Of a DNA stretch of 64,000 nt, positions 46,721 to 58,524 are shown in pieces. This DNA is from Tamarix chinensis (lineage: Eukaryota; Streptophyta; Magnoliopsida; Caryophyllales; Tamaricaceae): the NCBI GenBank assembly GCA_030549775.1, contig CM060174.1, forward strand, positions 54,934,707 to 54,998,706, given 5' to 3'. Positions within the stretch are counted from its first letter, which is position 1. Every line of letters starts with the position of its first letter. The notes under the pieces are model-generated. The model was not told where the DNA came from, did no database searches, and saw only the letters and a list, made by a program, of their open reading frames with translations. The position numbers were made by a program, and so were the translations under genes.

Positions 46721-47948
46721 ATTTTCCTTTTCTTATTCTTTTTCCCTTTTTCTTTCTCCTTTTTCTCTTTTCCTTCTTTCTCCTTTGCTTCCTTGGGCTG
46801 CCGGTGCCCTGGCCTACCCCTTCCTCTCCCTGGCGCGCTGGGCCGCAGGCCTACTCTTCTTCCCCCTCCTTTTTTTTTTCTTTCCCTTCTTCCCCGACTG
46901 GGCCGGTCCGCGTTCTTTCCCCCTTTGGCTGGCTTGCTCACCCGTCGCAGCTCCCCCTCTCCTTCTTCTTTCTTTCTTCTTTTTCCTCTTTCCCCGGCGA
47001 AATTCTCGACCACCCGCCATCATTACCACTCCACCTGCAACTCCCTCTCCCCCTCATTGATTCCCCCTATCCCTCTTATCGTTTTCTCTGCCTATTCCGG
47101 CCCCACCATCCCTGTCTCCCTTCCCCTATTCCCAGCCATACCTCCTTTCTCCCTCTCCCTGCAACTCCCATTTCCCTACCCCTACCATCACCCCTTGAGC
47201 TCCCTATCCCCTCCCTTCTCTTCCTCTTCTATTTTTTCCTCCTTCCTTGCCCTTTCTGCACTTTTTTCCCGAACTCCCCATGCTCCCCAACCCTCTCTTT
47301 TCTTTCCTTTCTCCTCCTTCCCTCACCCTCTCTGTTTTTGCTTCACCGCTGAGCTTCACTGCCGCTGCCTCAACAGCTACTTGCACCACCCCTGCCACCC
47401 TCTACCTCACCCTCGAATCATCCCAACAGCCATTGAGCCACCCCGCAACCTCCTTCTTCCTCCTCTCTTTTTTTTTCTCTTCTTTCCCTTCCTTCTCGGC
47501 AGCCACCCTGCACCGCCATATGCCGCTGTCGTTTCGCCGCCTATTCTGCCACCTAAGCCACCACATTAATCCCTGCAACCCCCTCTACTACCCGAAATCA
47601 TCCTTTGGCCCAAACCACCATATGCAGGCCCTTGTTTTCCCTCTCCTTTTTCCTTCCTCACCGCCCCCATTTCTACTCCCTCCTCGGCCGCCACCTTCGT
47701 AGCCTCGCTGCCGCCGCCTCCGCCGCCCTTAGCCACCTTCATCCATCCTCGACCACCACCTACACCCCCTCTCCACTTCTACACCATTCCCTTGCCCCAA
47801 ATCCTTCCTCATCATGTCTTTTTCTTAGCCCCAAACCACTAACCCAAAAGTGCCCACTTTTCCCTCTTTTCACCACCTTTGAGCCCTCTCCTCCTTCTTT
47901 CCTTGCATGTAGCTCATGCTGCATGAGCAGGATGAGCTGCTGCCTTTT
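46721..47948 (+). repeat. Pyrimidine-strand block of LTR B
   Basis: About 1.2 kb of C/T-dominated plus strand. It parallels the LTR A block, including a shared GCCGCTGTCGTTT-type phrase near 47522 and 13375. Long overlapping ORFs (up to 258 codons) are compositional. Confidence 0.85.
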
Positions 47949-48574
47949 TTGATTAATTTGGGTAATAATTTTTAAGGTATAATAATATTTTAATTTAATT
48001 ATTTGATTAATTAAGTGTTATAAAGCCTTATACTTTGATTTTTATTATGTCTAATGTAACAAGTCTTGATATTATTCTTAGGTATTGGTTTTGATAATCA
48101 AAGCTTGAACCTTTAACCAGAATACCAGTAAGGTTCATTTTTGTGAGAATCGAGGTAACTGTTAAATCCCACTTAAATGCATGGATTAATGTATGTTAGC
48201 ACATTAGGCATTTTTAATGTGTATTATACTTGATATATATTGTTTAATATATTATATGTGGTTTCTTGTGTTGGTTGATAAAAGGAAGCATGATAGGTTA
48301 TATGATATGTATGGAAATGTTGTTTGAGGTAAGAGTTTGGGTTGTTGATAAAAATGTTAAGTATTATCCATGTTGTATTATGCTATTGTGATCTTAATGC
48401 ATGATTAATATTTTGTGAACCTTAGGGGATTTTAGAAAGGTATCTTGTACAAGAATACAACCTAATATATATATGGGTGCTAATAATGTTATATTAATTA
48501 TAAGAGTTGTAGATGATGTGTTAACATTAATATTTTATGTAGTAATAATAATGATTTAATACAAGTGGTGTACT

Positions 48575-49460
48575 AAGGGGAAAAATGGTTATTCTTAATT
48601 AAAAAGGGTATTATGGTAATTTTGGAGGCAAGCGTAAAAGGGTAATTTTGGAATTACAAGGATAAAATGATAATTTTAGAAGTAAGGGGTAAATTGGTCA
48701 TTTTGTAAATTGGTAATTTTAGAAGTAAGGGGTAAAATGGTAATTTTGTAATTAAAGGGGCAAAATGATAATTTTGTGAATAAAAGGTAAAATAGTAATA
48801 AAATGATAATTGGTAGCTTTGTAATAAAAGGACAAAATGGTCATTTGGTAATAAAAAGGGAAAATGGTAATTTTGTAATTAAAGGGTAAAGTGGTAACTT
48901 TGTAATTAAGGAAAAAAATAGTAATTTGGTGATCAAAGGGCAATTGGTAATTTTGTGATTAAAGAGAAAATGGTAATTTTGTGATTTAAGGGCAAAATGG
49001 TAATTTGGAAATTAAAAGAGGTAAAATGGTAATTTCGTAATTAAGGATAAAATGGTAATTTTATAAGTGAAAGGGTGTTATGGTAATTTTTAGAAGTTGA
49101 GGGGTAAAATGGAAAATTTGAAAGTAAAGAGGCAAAATGGTAATTTTGTAAATAAAAGGGGTAAAGGTGGAAATTGGAAAGGAGTAACTTGGTAATTATG
49201 ATAATTGAGAAGGGTAAAATAATAATTTAAATAACTAAAGGGTAATTTGATAATTTAATAATGGAGAAGGATAAAATGGTAAATATGATAAATGTGAAGG
49301 ACAATTTGGTAATTTAACCAAATAAAGGGGTAATTTGGTAATTAGGATAACGAACAGGGGTAATTTGGTAAATTGACCATCTAAAGGACAATTTATTAAT
49401 TATAATAAAGGAAATGGGAACATTGGTAATCTAACCAACCAAATGGAAAATATATTAAGT
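48575..49460 (+). repeat. Degenerate GGTAA array of LTR B
   Basis: Irregular units on AAAGGGTAAAATGGTAATTT, the same type as 14335-15320 but dominated by TTTTGTAATTAAAGGG phrases. Confidence 0.85.
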
Positions 49461-50479
49461 GTAACGATTATGAAGGGTGATTAATAGCCTAACAAGTGTG
49501 GAAAATAGCTTGGTAACCTAAACCGAGTAAGGGTGTAGCTAAGGCCAAATGTGTGCTATGTGTACTACATGCCTTGGATGTCCTATATAATTATATGCCA
49601 TGTTTTATATGCTATTATCTTAACTGTTTCATACGTGGCGTGGCTTGGAACCCAGATGTGTTCATGTGTCCTCTTTTGGTATGTGCTAATACAGATATGT
49701 TGTAAGTTATGATGTGATGCGATGTGGCCCTTTAGGACATGCATGCTAGGATAATTAACGTGGTGATGTAGGATGGAGGCATAAAAAAGAAAAATAGGAA
49801 AATAGGATAACTAAGGGGAAGTAAGTTGGCTAATGTAGGTATGGGAGGAACTTGGGTTTGCATGAGATGGTTAGAGTCTGCATTGGGGCAGACTTTACAT
49901 ATGGAAATTTGCCTCGGGGCGTGAAGAAGTTAATAGAAGTGTCGTTTGGGTGTCTGGGGGAGTTGGGCAAAAAATAGTACGTGGGACAGTATAAGGGTGC
50001 GTAGGAGACTAATCTAGGGTTGGGAGGAAACCCTAATGTGAGAAGGTGGAAAAGAAAAAGAAAATAATAAAAATAAACGAGAATGAGTGGGGCAGAAAGT
50101 GAGGGTTGGATTTAAGGGTCATGATGTGTGGGGTGTTAAAATAGTTGGATTGTGTGAGGCAGAGAAGGATGGGCCACATAGGCCTAAATTAGGGTTTTTG
50201 GAGAAAACCCAAGGGTAAGGTGGTGAGTGGACTTTAAGGGTATAAAGGGTGGGCCTTGACCTAACACTTAGGAATTGGGCTCCCTGTGTGAGAAAGTGGA
50301 TTGAGGAAAGGATGTCGGGGCGAGTTAGGAGGCGCAGAAGTCTCAAGATATGGGACGGGCCCTCCTGGGAGGATAAGTGTGGATATAGTTAGCCATGCAT
50401 GTCGAGGGTGAAATACTTTTGAATAAGATACGATAAAGACACTAATCACTTAAAGAGGAAGATGTTGAGCCGGACCTAG

Positions 50480-50780
50480 ATCGGTTCACCAGCGAATAAT
50501 AGTGGCTAGAAGCTGGGGTGCCCTAGAGACCCGTCCATCGGCGAATAATAGTGGTCAGGAGCGTTCTGCCTTGTATGTATTTCCGGTCCACCGACTATAA
50601 TAGTGGGGGCTTCCGTGCTCAACAAACCAAATGTAAAAAACGATAAGACACGAGGAAGACACTAATTACCTACAGTGGAACACCTTGAGAGTTGGGGCCA
50701 AACCGGTCCACCAGAGAATAATAGTGGCCAGGAGCGTTCTGCCTTGTATGTATTTCCGGTCCACCGGCTATAATAGTGGG
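50480..50780 (+). repeat. GGTCCACCGG/GAATAATAGTGG motif cluster, LTR B
   Basis: Five copies, in the order CAGCGAATAATAGTGG, TCGGCGAATAATAGTGG, ACCGACTATAATAGTGG, ACCAGAGAATAATAGTGG and ACCGGCTATAATAGTGG. An identical AGGAGCGTTCTGCCTTGTAT tail follows two of them. Confidence 0.9.
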
Positions 50781-51373
50781 GTTCCCGCACTCACATGGAC
50801 ATTTATAATCCGAGATGATTGATTAATGATGGACTAATGACCTTAAGGCCCTAAAAGTATCGATTATTCATTATGGCCTATTAATATTCGGTTAACTTGT
50901 TAAGTATGCGAATGTACGAAAGTGAATGTTACGTATACACCATTATTATCTGATTGACTTGTTGGATATGTGAAGGTATGGATATGATATTATGTTTACA
51001 CCTGTCGTTATGTATGGATATAGTAGTATATCATGTGTGACATTGTGTGTCTACTTTTAAGTGCGTTTTTAAAAGGGTTACTCAATACTGTAGTACTGAA
51101 GGGTTCCATTCGTGGGGCTCCTGCCTATTCAATGGGCAGTACCCCTTGCATGTCGTTTCAGGTGCTAGTCAAGTAGCCCCTCGAGAAAGAGCGTAAGGAA
51201 CTATCTGGAACTATTATGGTTTTACTTTGTCTCCTTTAAATTCACAACTTCAATGTATTTGTTGTTTTGAACCACCATTGGTGGATTATATTCTTATAAA
51301 ATGCTTAATTGCGCTACTCTGATTTAAATATGTTTGAATTTATTATAAATTGTGTTTTACTCTTTTAGCCTTA

Positions 51374-51420
51374 GCACTTAGTATTGGAACGGTAGAGTGA
51401 ACCGATTTGGTACTAAGTGT
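51374..51420 (+). repeat. 3' hairpin of LTR B
   Basis: Arms CACTTAGTAT (51375-51384) and GTACTAAGTG (51410-51419) are inverted repeats with one mismatch. Confidence 0.75.
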
Positions 51421-51520
51421 GGCGGTAATATGCCCAGAATTCACGATTTATTATTTTGCTTTCGCTAATGTTCTTTTAATTAAACAAAAATTTTCAGTAG
51501 TGAATTTTGGGGGTGTTACA

Positions 51521-52198
51521 TAACCTCCATTCCAATGCCGAACTGGTAATTTTTGGAGAAATGTAGGTTAAATTTGCCTATAAATGCCAAAGACAAGAGA
51601 GAAAATAAATGATTAGTGTGGAAGGATGCTCCCAGCTAAGCAAAGACATGTCTGAGAATTGAAGCTAAGATTTCTAGAGCAAGTAGAGGAGAGAGATAAA
51701 ATAAGACAAGGCTAAGGTCACCCTCTCCTTCAAATGTCCTAATTGAACCCTTGAATTCATTCGAGGCATAATCTTGACCAAATGAATGATAAGAAAGGTA
51801 AAGATTATTTTAAGAATAGCTTGGAATGAGATTATCGAGGTTTCATTTTGTTATTAGAAGTTTTCTAAAAAAAATTGATTTTAAAAAATGTACTCATCTC
51901 AACAAACTAGTCGATTGGTTTGGCCTATCGGTCAAACAGACTAGTCAATTGGTTCCCCAAACCAGTTTATTGGTTAAGTCGAGAAAAATCCTTTAGCTAA
52001 AATGACAAACTTGTTGATCGGTTCATGAAACCAGCCAATTGGTCTGCCTAAAACCTCATTTTATTCCATTTCTAAAACTTATTTAAATAAACTTTTCTCA
52101 AACTTAATTATAGCTCCAAATTAAATACCAAACATTATCAAATCTTAATAAATACCATACTTCTCATTCAAAACTTCACAAAAAGATGGGGTATTATA
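51521..52198 (-). repeat. LTR E, 5' portion on the far side of LTR B
   Basis: Continues LTR E after the nested insertion and includes more AGTCGATTGGTTTGGCC-type copies (51900-52050). It ends ...AGATGGGGTATTATA at 52198. No gene. Confidence 0.65.
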
Positions 52199-52203
52199 CA
52201 ATG
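52199..52203 (-). repeat. Target-site duplication of LTR E, right copy
   Basis: CAATG, against CAACG at 43554-43558. Confidence 0.6.
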
Positions 52204-52250
52204 GGTCTGTATACCTTACATTAGTTCCCTAAAATAAATAATATGACACA

Positions 52251-52255
52251 GAACC
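52251..52255 (+). repeat. Target-site duplication of LTR C, left copy
   Basis: GAACC, identical to 56463-56467. Confidence 0.85.
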
Positions 52256-52560
52256 TGAAATGCCCTAAAAATATTTATTTTAAGAAATATAATTAAATAA
52301 TAATTTATTAGGGAATTAATTTAATTAATTATTTTATTTGAAATGAGAAGGGTTTATTTAGGAAAATTAATAAGGAATTTACAAATTTTTTTATAAGGGA
52401 AAATTTGGCCTTTTCTCTAATTAAAAAGGAATTTAGAAAAAATATTTTAAAAATCCTAAATTAGCCCAAAAAGAAAATTTAATATTATTTTATATAAATA
52501 ATTTTATTTTAAATACCCAAAATATTTTAATTAATTTAATTGACCCCAACCTACTTAAAT

Positions 52561-53870
52561 GTTCCTTTTCCCCTTTTCGTTTTTTTCCTTCTTCCTTTTT
52601 CTTTCTTTTCTTTCTTTTTCTTTCTTCCTACCGATTGGGCCTGTTGCAGCCCAATCCTCCCTTTTTCCTTCCTCTCTTTCGCGTCCCATCACCATTCTTT
52701 TCTTTACTTCCTTTGGCAATCAAAGTGCTACGTTTTTTGCCTTTTCCCCATGGAACGTCGTGTTCCATTTAAACCTTTATAACCATTGCCGACCGGTCGG
52801 TTCTTCTTCTTTTTCTTTTCTTTTTTTCCCCCAGCCGCCCGGTTCACCTCCTTCTTCCTCTTTCCTCCTCTACTGTCGACCTACACAGTCAAAGCTCTAA
52901 AAATGGCACCGTCGACCACGCTGGACTTGACCGGCTGTTTTCCCTCTCTTTCTCTTCCCCTTGAATTGCAGTTTGACCCAACCTAACCCACTTTTCTTTT
53001 TCCTCGCACAAACTTCTCCTTTTCCCCTCTCTTTCTCTTCCCCTTGAATTGCAGTTTGACCCAACCTAACCCACTTTTCTTTTTCCTCGCACAAACTTCT
53101 CCTTTTCCTACGCAAAAGGTTGACCTCGATCTAAAATTGTGCTGGCTGATTAACGCCGTCGGCTTCCCCAAACCCTACCTACATTATCCTCCTGCCGACC
53201 CCTAGAACCTTACATTCTCATCCAAACTCTATAAATACCCCTTGTTTGTTTGATTTCGAAAATTTTTCCTTGAAACCCTAAGAGCCTACCCTCTGCGCCA
53301 CCGCGACTTCAGATGACCTTTCCTCCTTCGTTAGCCAACTACGTCGCCACCTCTACCTACCTAAGTCTTCCTTGCACCGCCCTCTAACTAACTAAGCCAC
53401 CCATCTCCTTCGATTCTTCTTGCACGAGCCACCACAGCCATACAAAGTTCCCTTCCCATCAAACCAAATTTTTACACCCGCCGCCCCTCGCGCCGCCGTC
53501 CACCACCACATCTACTACTATCACTGCCCCCTACACCACCCAAAAGCTGCTACTAATCTTCCTCCACCTAGCCATACCCTTCTTTTCTCCTTTTTCCTTT
53601 TCCTCCTCTCTTTTTCTTCTTCTCTTCCTTTTGACCGCCACCTCTACCGTTGTGCGCCGCCGCCACTTGCTGCGCCACCACCCTCACTTTACTCCTCTCA
53701 GCCTAGGCTACCACTAGAACCTCAACCTCCACCCTCATTCTCCACCTTTTCTTCTCAAACCTCAACTTTTCCCTTTTCTATCCTCTTTTCCGGCCACTAC
53801 CGCCGCCACTGTGCACCACCGTTTGTGCCACCTATCCCCGTCGACTCAAGGTGAAACCCTAGACCCTCTC
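52561..53870 (+). repeat. Pyrimidine-strand block of LTR C
   Basis: 1.3 kb of C/T-dominated plus strand. Contains a near-perfect 83-bp tandem duplication (52942-53107) with the phrase CCTTGAATTGCAGTTTGACC in each copy. Confidence 0.85.
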
Positions 53871-53935
53871 AGCTATTTTCCCCTATTTATTTAAGTTTAT
53901 TATATTTTATTTCAATTTTTATCAGTTATTCAATT

Positions 53936-54375
53936 ATTAATATTATTATTATCATCATTATTATTATTATTATTGGATGTAATATTAATGTTATATTTTC
54001 TTGGCAAGGTCAAGAGTAGAAATAAATTATTTAAGTTGTTAGTTTAGAATTATTGTTATTAATAGTATTATTATAAGTTTTATTATCATTATTAATAATA
54101 ATAATATTAGTATTATTATTGTATGATTATGATTCGTATGCTCCTATTTTATTATTAATATTACTATTTCTACTATTATTATTAATAATAATATTATTAT
54201 CTTTATTATTATTAATATTATTATGAGTGTGAAGTGTATTATTAATATTATTATCATTATTATTAAATGGTACCTTCACTATTTTGAGGAAGGGTTGAAA
54301 ACCCTACCTTGTATTATTTAGGCTTAAGTTGTAGTAGTTGTTGTTGTTGTTATTATTATTATTATTATTATTATT
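53936..54375 (+). repeat. TTA/ATT microsatellite region of LTR C
   Basis: Interrupted ATT/TTA trinucleotide runs separated by short unique stretches. It occupies the place of the GGTAA array of A and B. Confidence 0.85.
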
Positions 54376-54934
54376 AGCATTATTTTAGTGGAGGGTAGAA
54401 ACCCTTATATCACCATCCGTTTTGAATTACATTAATATTATCATTAGTATTTTTAGTATAATTTTGTATAGTTATTATTAGCACAGTATTATTTTATTTA
54501 AAAACCTAGTCTTAGGATAAGTTAGCAAATAATAGTATTTTTAGGAGGGACCTTAATTCTAGTTTTTTCCTCATAATAGGTGAGACCAGTCAAAGCCCTA
54601 AAGAGGTATAGGAGCGTGCTCCAAGACCAGTGACGTTTTAGGTAAGGGTGTAACTAAGGTTGTTTATGTGTAATGTGTTTTACATGCCTTGCTTGCCATG
54701 TGATATAAAATATGATGTATTTTATTTGTATCTTTATAACTATTATATATGTAGTATGACGTGGAATTGAGGTATGTTCATATGATATTTATGGCATGCA
54801 TATGATATGTATAAGTTGTGTTTTAATGTGAATTGATGCGGCCCATAAGACATGCATGTAGGTCATGGGATATGGTGTTATGGCATGAATTAATGTGGGA
54901 GTGATCTAAGTATTATATGACCATGTATAGTGGA

Positions 54935-55340
54935 GTTAGTGTTTGCATGGTGGAGTTAGGGTTTGCATGGAGCTAGGGTTTGCATGGTGTTAGGGTTTGC
55001 ATAGAAGTAGGGTTTGCATGGAGCTAAGGTTTGCATGGAGCTAGGGTTTGCATGGGAGTTAGGGTTTGCATGGTGTTAGGTTTTGCATGTGAGAGTTAGG
55101 GTTTGCATGGAGCTAGGGTTTGCATGGTGTTAGGGTTTGCATAGAAGTAGGGTTTGCATGGAGCTAGGGTTTGCAGGGAGTTAGGGTTTGCATGGGAGTT
55201 AGGGTTTGCATGGTGTTAGGTTTTGCATGTGAGATAATGTTTGCATGGGAGTTAGAGTTTTCATGGGAGATAATGATTGCATGGAAGTTAATCGTTGCAT
55301 GGGAGTTGGGGTCTACATGGGAGTTAGGGTTTGTTATGGT
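54935..55340 (+). repeat. Telobox/RY-like tandem array (GGGTTTGCATGG), LTR C
   Basis: About 23 units of 16-21 bp with the consensus GAGTTAGGGTTTGCATGG, degenerating at the right end. A higher-order 140-bp period is visible (54954 and 55094). About eight units contain TTAGGGTTT, the complement of the plant telobox AAACCCTAA, and most contain TGCATG, the core of the RY element. Confidence 0.9.
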
Positions 55341-55458
55341 TAACTAGGGTTGGAGGATGAGAATAATAGAAGTTAGTCATGCATGTTTAGGTGAAAGCTT
55401 CTGAATAAGATACTTAAAATATTAATCATGTAAAGTGGAAGATATTGAGCCGGGTCCA

Positions 55459-55731
55459 GACCGATCCACCGGCATATAATAGTGGTCGGTATATTACCCT
55501 AGTGACCAATCCATCGGCTAAAATAGTAGGGGATCCCGAGCTCAATAAACCAAACCCTAAATTTTGCTAAGATATGGGAAAGACATTAATTACTTACAGT
55601 GGAACACTGTGGGAGAAAAGGGGCCAAACCGATCCACCGACATATAATAGTGGTAGGGTATGTACCCCAAGTGACTAATCCACCGGCTAGAATAGTGCCT
55701 TGGAGACCGATCCACCGACAAAAATAGTGGG
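55459..55731 (+). repeat. GGTCCACCGG/AATAGTGG motif cluster, LTR C
   Basis: Five copies, more diverged than in A and B: GATCCACCGGCATATAATAG, CATCGGCTAAAATAGTAGG, CACCGACATATAATAGTGG, CACCGGCTAGAATAGTG and CACCGACAAAAATAGTGG. Confidence 0.88.
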
Positions 55732-56335
55732 GTTCCTGTACTCGCATGGACTTGATAAAGAGCATGATGTGAAAATAAATTCGATAAAGGATTGATGAAG
55801 TAATTAATCTGGACTATATTGGATCTTGGCATTTTCACCTGAGCTTTCATTTTACCTTTATGTGCTATTACGTTGGAATTTATGCTCCTTTATTATTGTA
55901 CGTTGTTTGTGTGAATTTTGTATGCTGGTCTTAGTGCATGGTTACCTTTCTTAGTATGTAGCGTATTGATCATCCTTTTCATGGGTGCTGCTCATTTTTA
56001 CGAGCAGAAGGCCCGTCTGACGTTTTGCAGGTAGGCGATGCTTTCTTTGATGTCATTGATGTCTATGGAACATCAAGTGGGGCCGAGTGATTTGGGCTGG
56101 ATCGGGTCCTAGAGTGGCGTGGCCGTTTTTCATTTATGAGATTATTATTCCTAATCTCTTTTAATTATGTTTGAAACTTCAGAAACAATTTTATTATTGT
56201 AGCTATTTTTCTTCTCTAAAGAACTACCTCTAGTATTTCGAATTATGTAGAATTTAAGCGTACTCTAATTATTGATTTGTGAATTTTAATTTATGTATTA
56301 ATGTGTGATGATGGAAACATTCTTTTTAGCCTTAG

Positions 56336-56381
56336 CACTTGGTACTGGAACGGTAGGAGTGAACCAAATTGGTACTAAGTG
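56336..56381 (+). repeat. 3' hairpin of LTR C
   Basis: Arms CACTTGGTAC (56336-56345) and GTACTAAGTG (56372-56381), the same positions and sequence class as in A and B. Confidence 0.75.
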
Positions 56382-56462
56382 TGGTGGTAACATCCCTAGA
56401 ATTTACTGGCTTTAAATTTAAAGGTCTTATTAAAAAAAATGTGTAAATTTTGGGGTGTTATA

Positions 56463-56467
56463 GAACC
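56463..56467 (+). repeat. Target-site duplication of LTR C, right copy
   Basis: GAACC, identical to 52251-52255. Confidence 0.85.
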
Positions 56468-58524
56468 AATATTAAATCCTATTGAATTATAGTAGTATAG
56501 TCGCACCAACTACTCTTATATCTAAGTAGATCCAAAATATTAAACACAATTAGAAAATGTCACTTTATGTATCCAAACTAGTACCACTAACATGTCTAGT
56601 TGTATATTTCTCCTTCCACTTATATGTGATCATTATAAAGAAGGTAGAACAAGACATGCATCATATAATTATACTTGAGAAACTTAAACATATAAATGAT
56701 AATAGTTAAATTTGAGTCAAAGAATAATTTCATGACTATTAAAAAAAAATAAAGAGGATATTATTAATATCTCAAATCATAATTTAGAGTTTCAATATCA
56801 CCCATAAAAATAAAGATTTTATCCACACATCATGTAAAAATTAAATAAACACAATATATATAAATATGGGAAAAGGAAAGGCAAAAAATAGAATAAGGAT
56901 GCTATACTACAAAAATCAGCTGATTGGTTTAGAAAAACTAGCTAAATGGTTTTCCAAGACATTGTCTTCTTCTTCTTCTTCTTCTTCACACAACACAACA
57001 CCTCCTTCATGCGGTTGACTGATGATGCAAATTAGATGATATTTTGTGTAATTTTATGCACAAAAGTTACGAAATCAAGGGTGCACAAAAGGTGGAATTG
57101 ATGAAATTATGAATCAACTAAACAAATCAAACCATGAATTGAAGGAATTGATGAAGATTAATGGAGGTAGATGATTGATGAACCTTAACTTGTTGATTCA
57201 ATGATGGAGATAAAACTTCACACACGCTCTCTCTCTCTCTCTCTCACTTTGAGTTAATGATGTTTATATTACAATGATCAGGGTTTATTTTAGCTTAAAA
57301 GCATGCAATAAGCTAGTGGAAAAGATAAGATATGATTAAAAGATTTATGAAGTTCTACATAATTTTTCAACACCACCAAAGCTAATTACAAGGATCAATC
57401 AATTGGTTTATGCCTATCAATCTACTTGTTAGGTATTTTCTAGTATTCTCGTAGTCTATTTGAAAACTTTGATTTTAGCTCAATTTTGACCATGATTTAA
57501 TGCGATTAGGGACAAGTGGTAAGTATTAAAGTTATATATCTTTTTCTTAGATTTCAACTCAATTTATATCACATCAATTGCATTATGGATGAACAAGTTA
57601 TGCTTAAAATACATAATAATTTTTTTTATTATTTATAAGAATGATCCAATTGATATTTTTGTTTCTAAAACTCTTCAAACTGTATCATTTTTTTTTATAA
57701 ATGATCCCAAATGAGTATTTATAATTTTAAAAAGTTAAGTTCACATTTTTAAAGGAATACTAATGCAATGTACAAGGAATAACACTTTAAAAATAGGATA
57801 TAAATACACTGAGTAAGAAACTCAAGAATAGGGATACTATATTCAGAGAAAACTAGTTTTCCAATTTAGAAAGATACCATGGATAGCATATATAGAAGCT
57901 CTTAAGCATTCAGTATTTTCTATGAAAACTATGAAGTCACTTGCCCAAACATGTTTTTCTAGACTTTTGTCAATTATACCAAGTTATCAAGCGAAGACTA
58001 GAGAAGTATAGTAACAATTTTGATTCATTGAGTAGATGAAAATATTTTTAAAGTCAAATGATCTCATTTTCAAGTGCAGTTTTATTCAAAAATATTCTGC
58101 TATGTATCTTGATGTGTTTTGTTAAAAATATATTCCAAAAAATATGCACAATATTATTTGGATAAAATCTTACAATGTATCATCTTTCAAAATATTATGC
58201 ACAGGAATCTCAGATTTTGGTAAAAATCTCTTGGGACGAAACCTTACCTAGAATACAAAATGAATTAAACCTCAATGATACGTTAAAATATTTCTCAGAT
58301 GAAATAATTTTATCCATTAAAAAAATTATATTTTTTTCGACACACACTTGTTATAAGGAAACTCAGCTACCGAGTTTCCTAAAAAAATTAACTTTTCAAA
58401 AGATTTGTAAAAATAATTATATGAAAAGCAAGATAAATGAAGCCTTTTATTAAGTTTTTAATCGAGAATAGAAAATCAAATAAGATAACAATATTGTTGA
58501 TTGTGAATGATGCTGAATATCAAT
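56468..58524. other. Gene-free AT-rich intergenic stretch
   Basis: Holds a TTC microsatellite (56965-56987), a CT microsatellite (57227-57244) and weak CAGCTGATTGGTTT-like phrases near 56919 and 57398 resembling LTR E motifs. An ORF at 58175-58453 (92 codons) is AT-driven and not recognised. Confidence 0.55.

Larger units (their letters stand above)
46403..51520 (+). mobile_element. Solo LTR B (5.1 kb, A/B subfamily), nested in LTR E
   Basis: It starts TGTAATTCCC and ends GGGGGTGTTACA. Flanking 5-mers are TAACA (46398-46402) and TAACC (51521-51525), a 4/5 match. It shares with LTR A the AT-rich opening (including GGATAAATTARCYTTTAA and GAGCATATAAAA), the pyrimidine block, the GGTAA array, a ...CTTTAACC... 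AGGTTC phrase after it, the motif cluster and the 3' hairpin. No internal retrotransposon region is attached, so it is a solo LTR. At 5.1 kb it is at the long end for plant LTRs. Confidence 0.9.
43559..52198 (-). mobile_element. Solo LTR E (about 3.5 kb, reverse orientation) containing nested LTR B
   Basis: The left edge TATAGCACCCCCATTTTTAA is the reverse complement of an LTR 3' end like that of LTR A (TGTAACACCCCCATAATTCA when reversed). The match continues inward (ACTATTAAAAAATTT; TTACCACCGCTC...). The right edge ...GGGGTATTATA corresponds to a TGTAATACCCC-type start. Flanking 5-mers CAACG and CAATG match at 4/5. Both termini show TG-to-TA type transitions. Excluding LTR B and its target duplication leaves about 3.5 kb. 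It lacks the pyrimidine block but carries AGTCGATYGGTTTG words (45310-45610 and 51900-52050) and a minus-strand TATA-like box at 46291-46300. Confidence 0.75.
52256..56462 (+). mobile_element. Solo LTR C (4.2 kb, C/D subfamily)
   Basis: It starts TGAAATGCCC and ends TTGGGGTGTTATA, with perfect GAACC duplications. The terminal TTATA probably derives from TTACA. Its pyrimidine block, motif cluster and 3' hairpin match A and B in order. In place of the GGTAA array it has TTA-type microsatellite DNA (53936-54375) followed by a GGGTTTGCATGG array (54935-55340). It has no internal region. Confidence 0.9.

Noticed and set aside
46714..47013. Minus-strand Lys/Glu/Arg-rich ORFs opposite the C/T blocks (also 12476-13738, 52897-53171, 60218-60421, 60698-60985)
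   Set aside because: They are the purine-strand complement of the same low-complexity DNA, with no recognisable domain.
58175..58453. 92-codon ORF next to the petA fragment, considered as further plastid or mitochondrial DNA
   Set aside because: The translation resembles no organelle protein I know, and its AT-rich composition makes a chance ORF likely.
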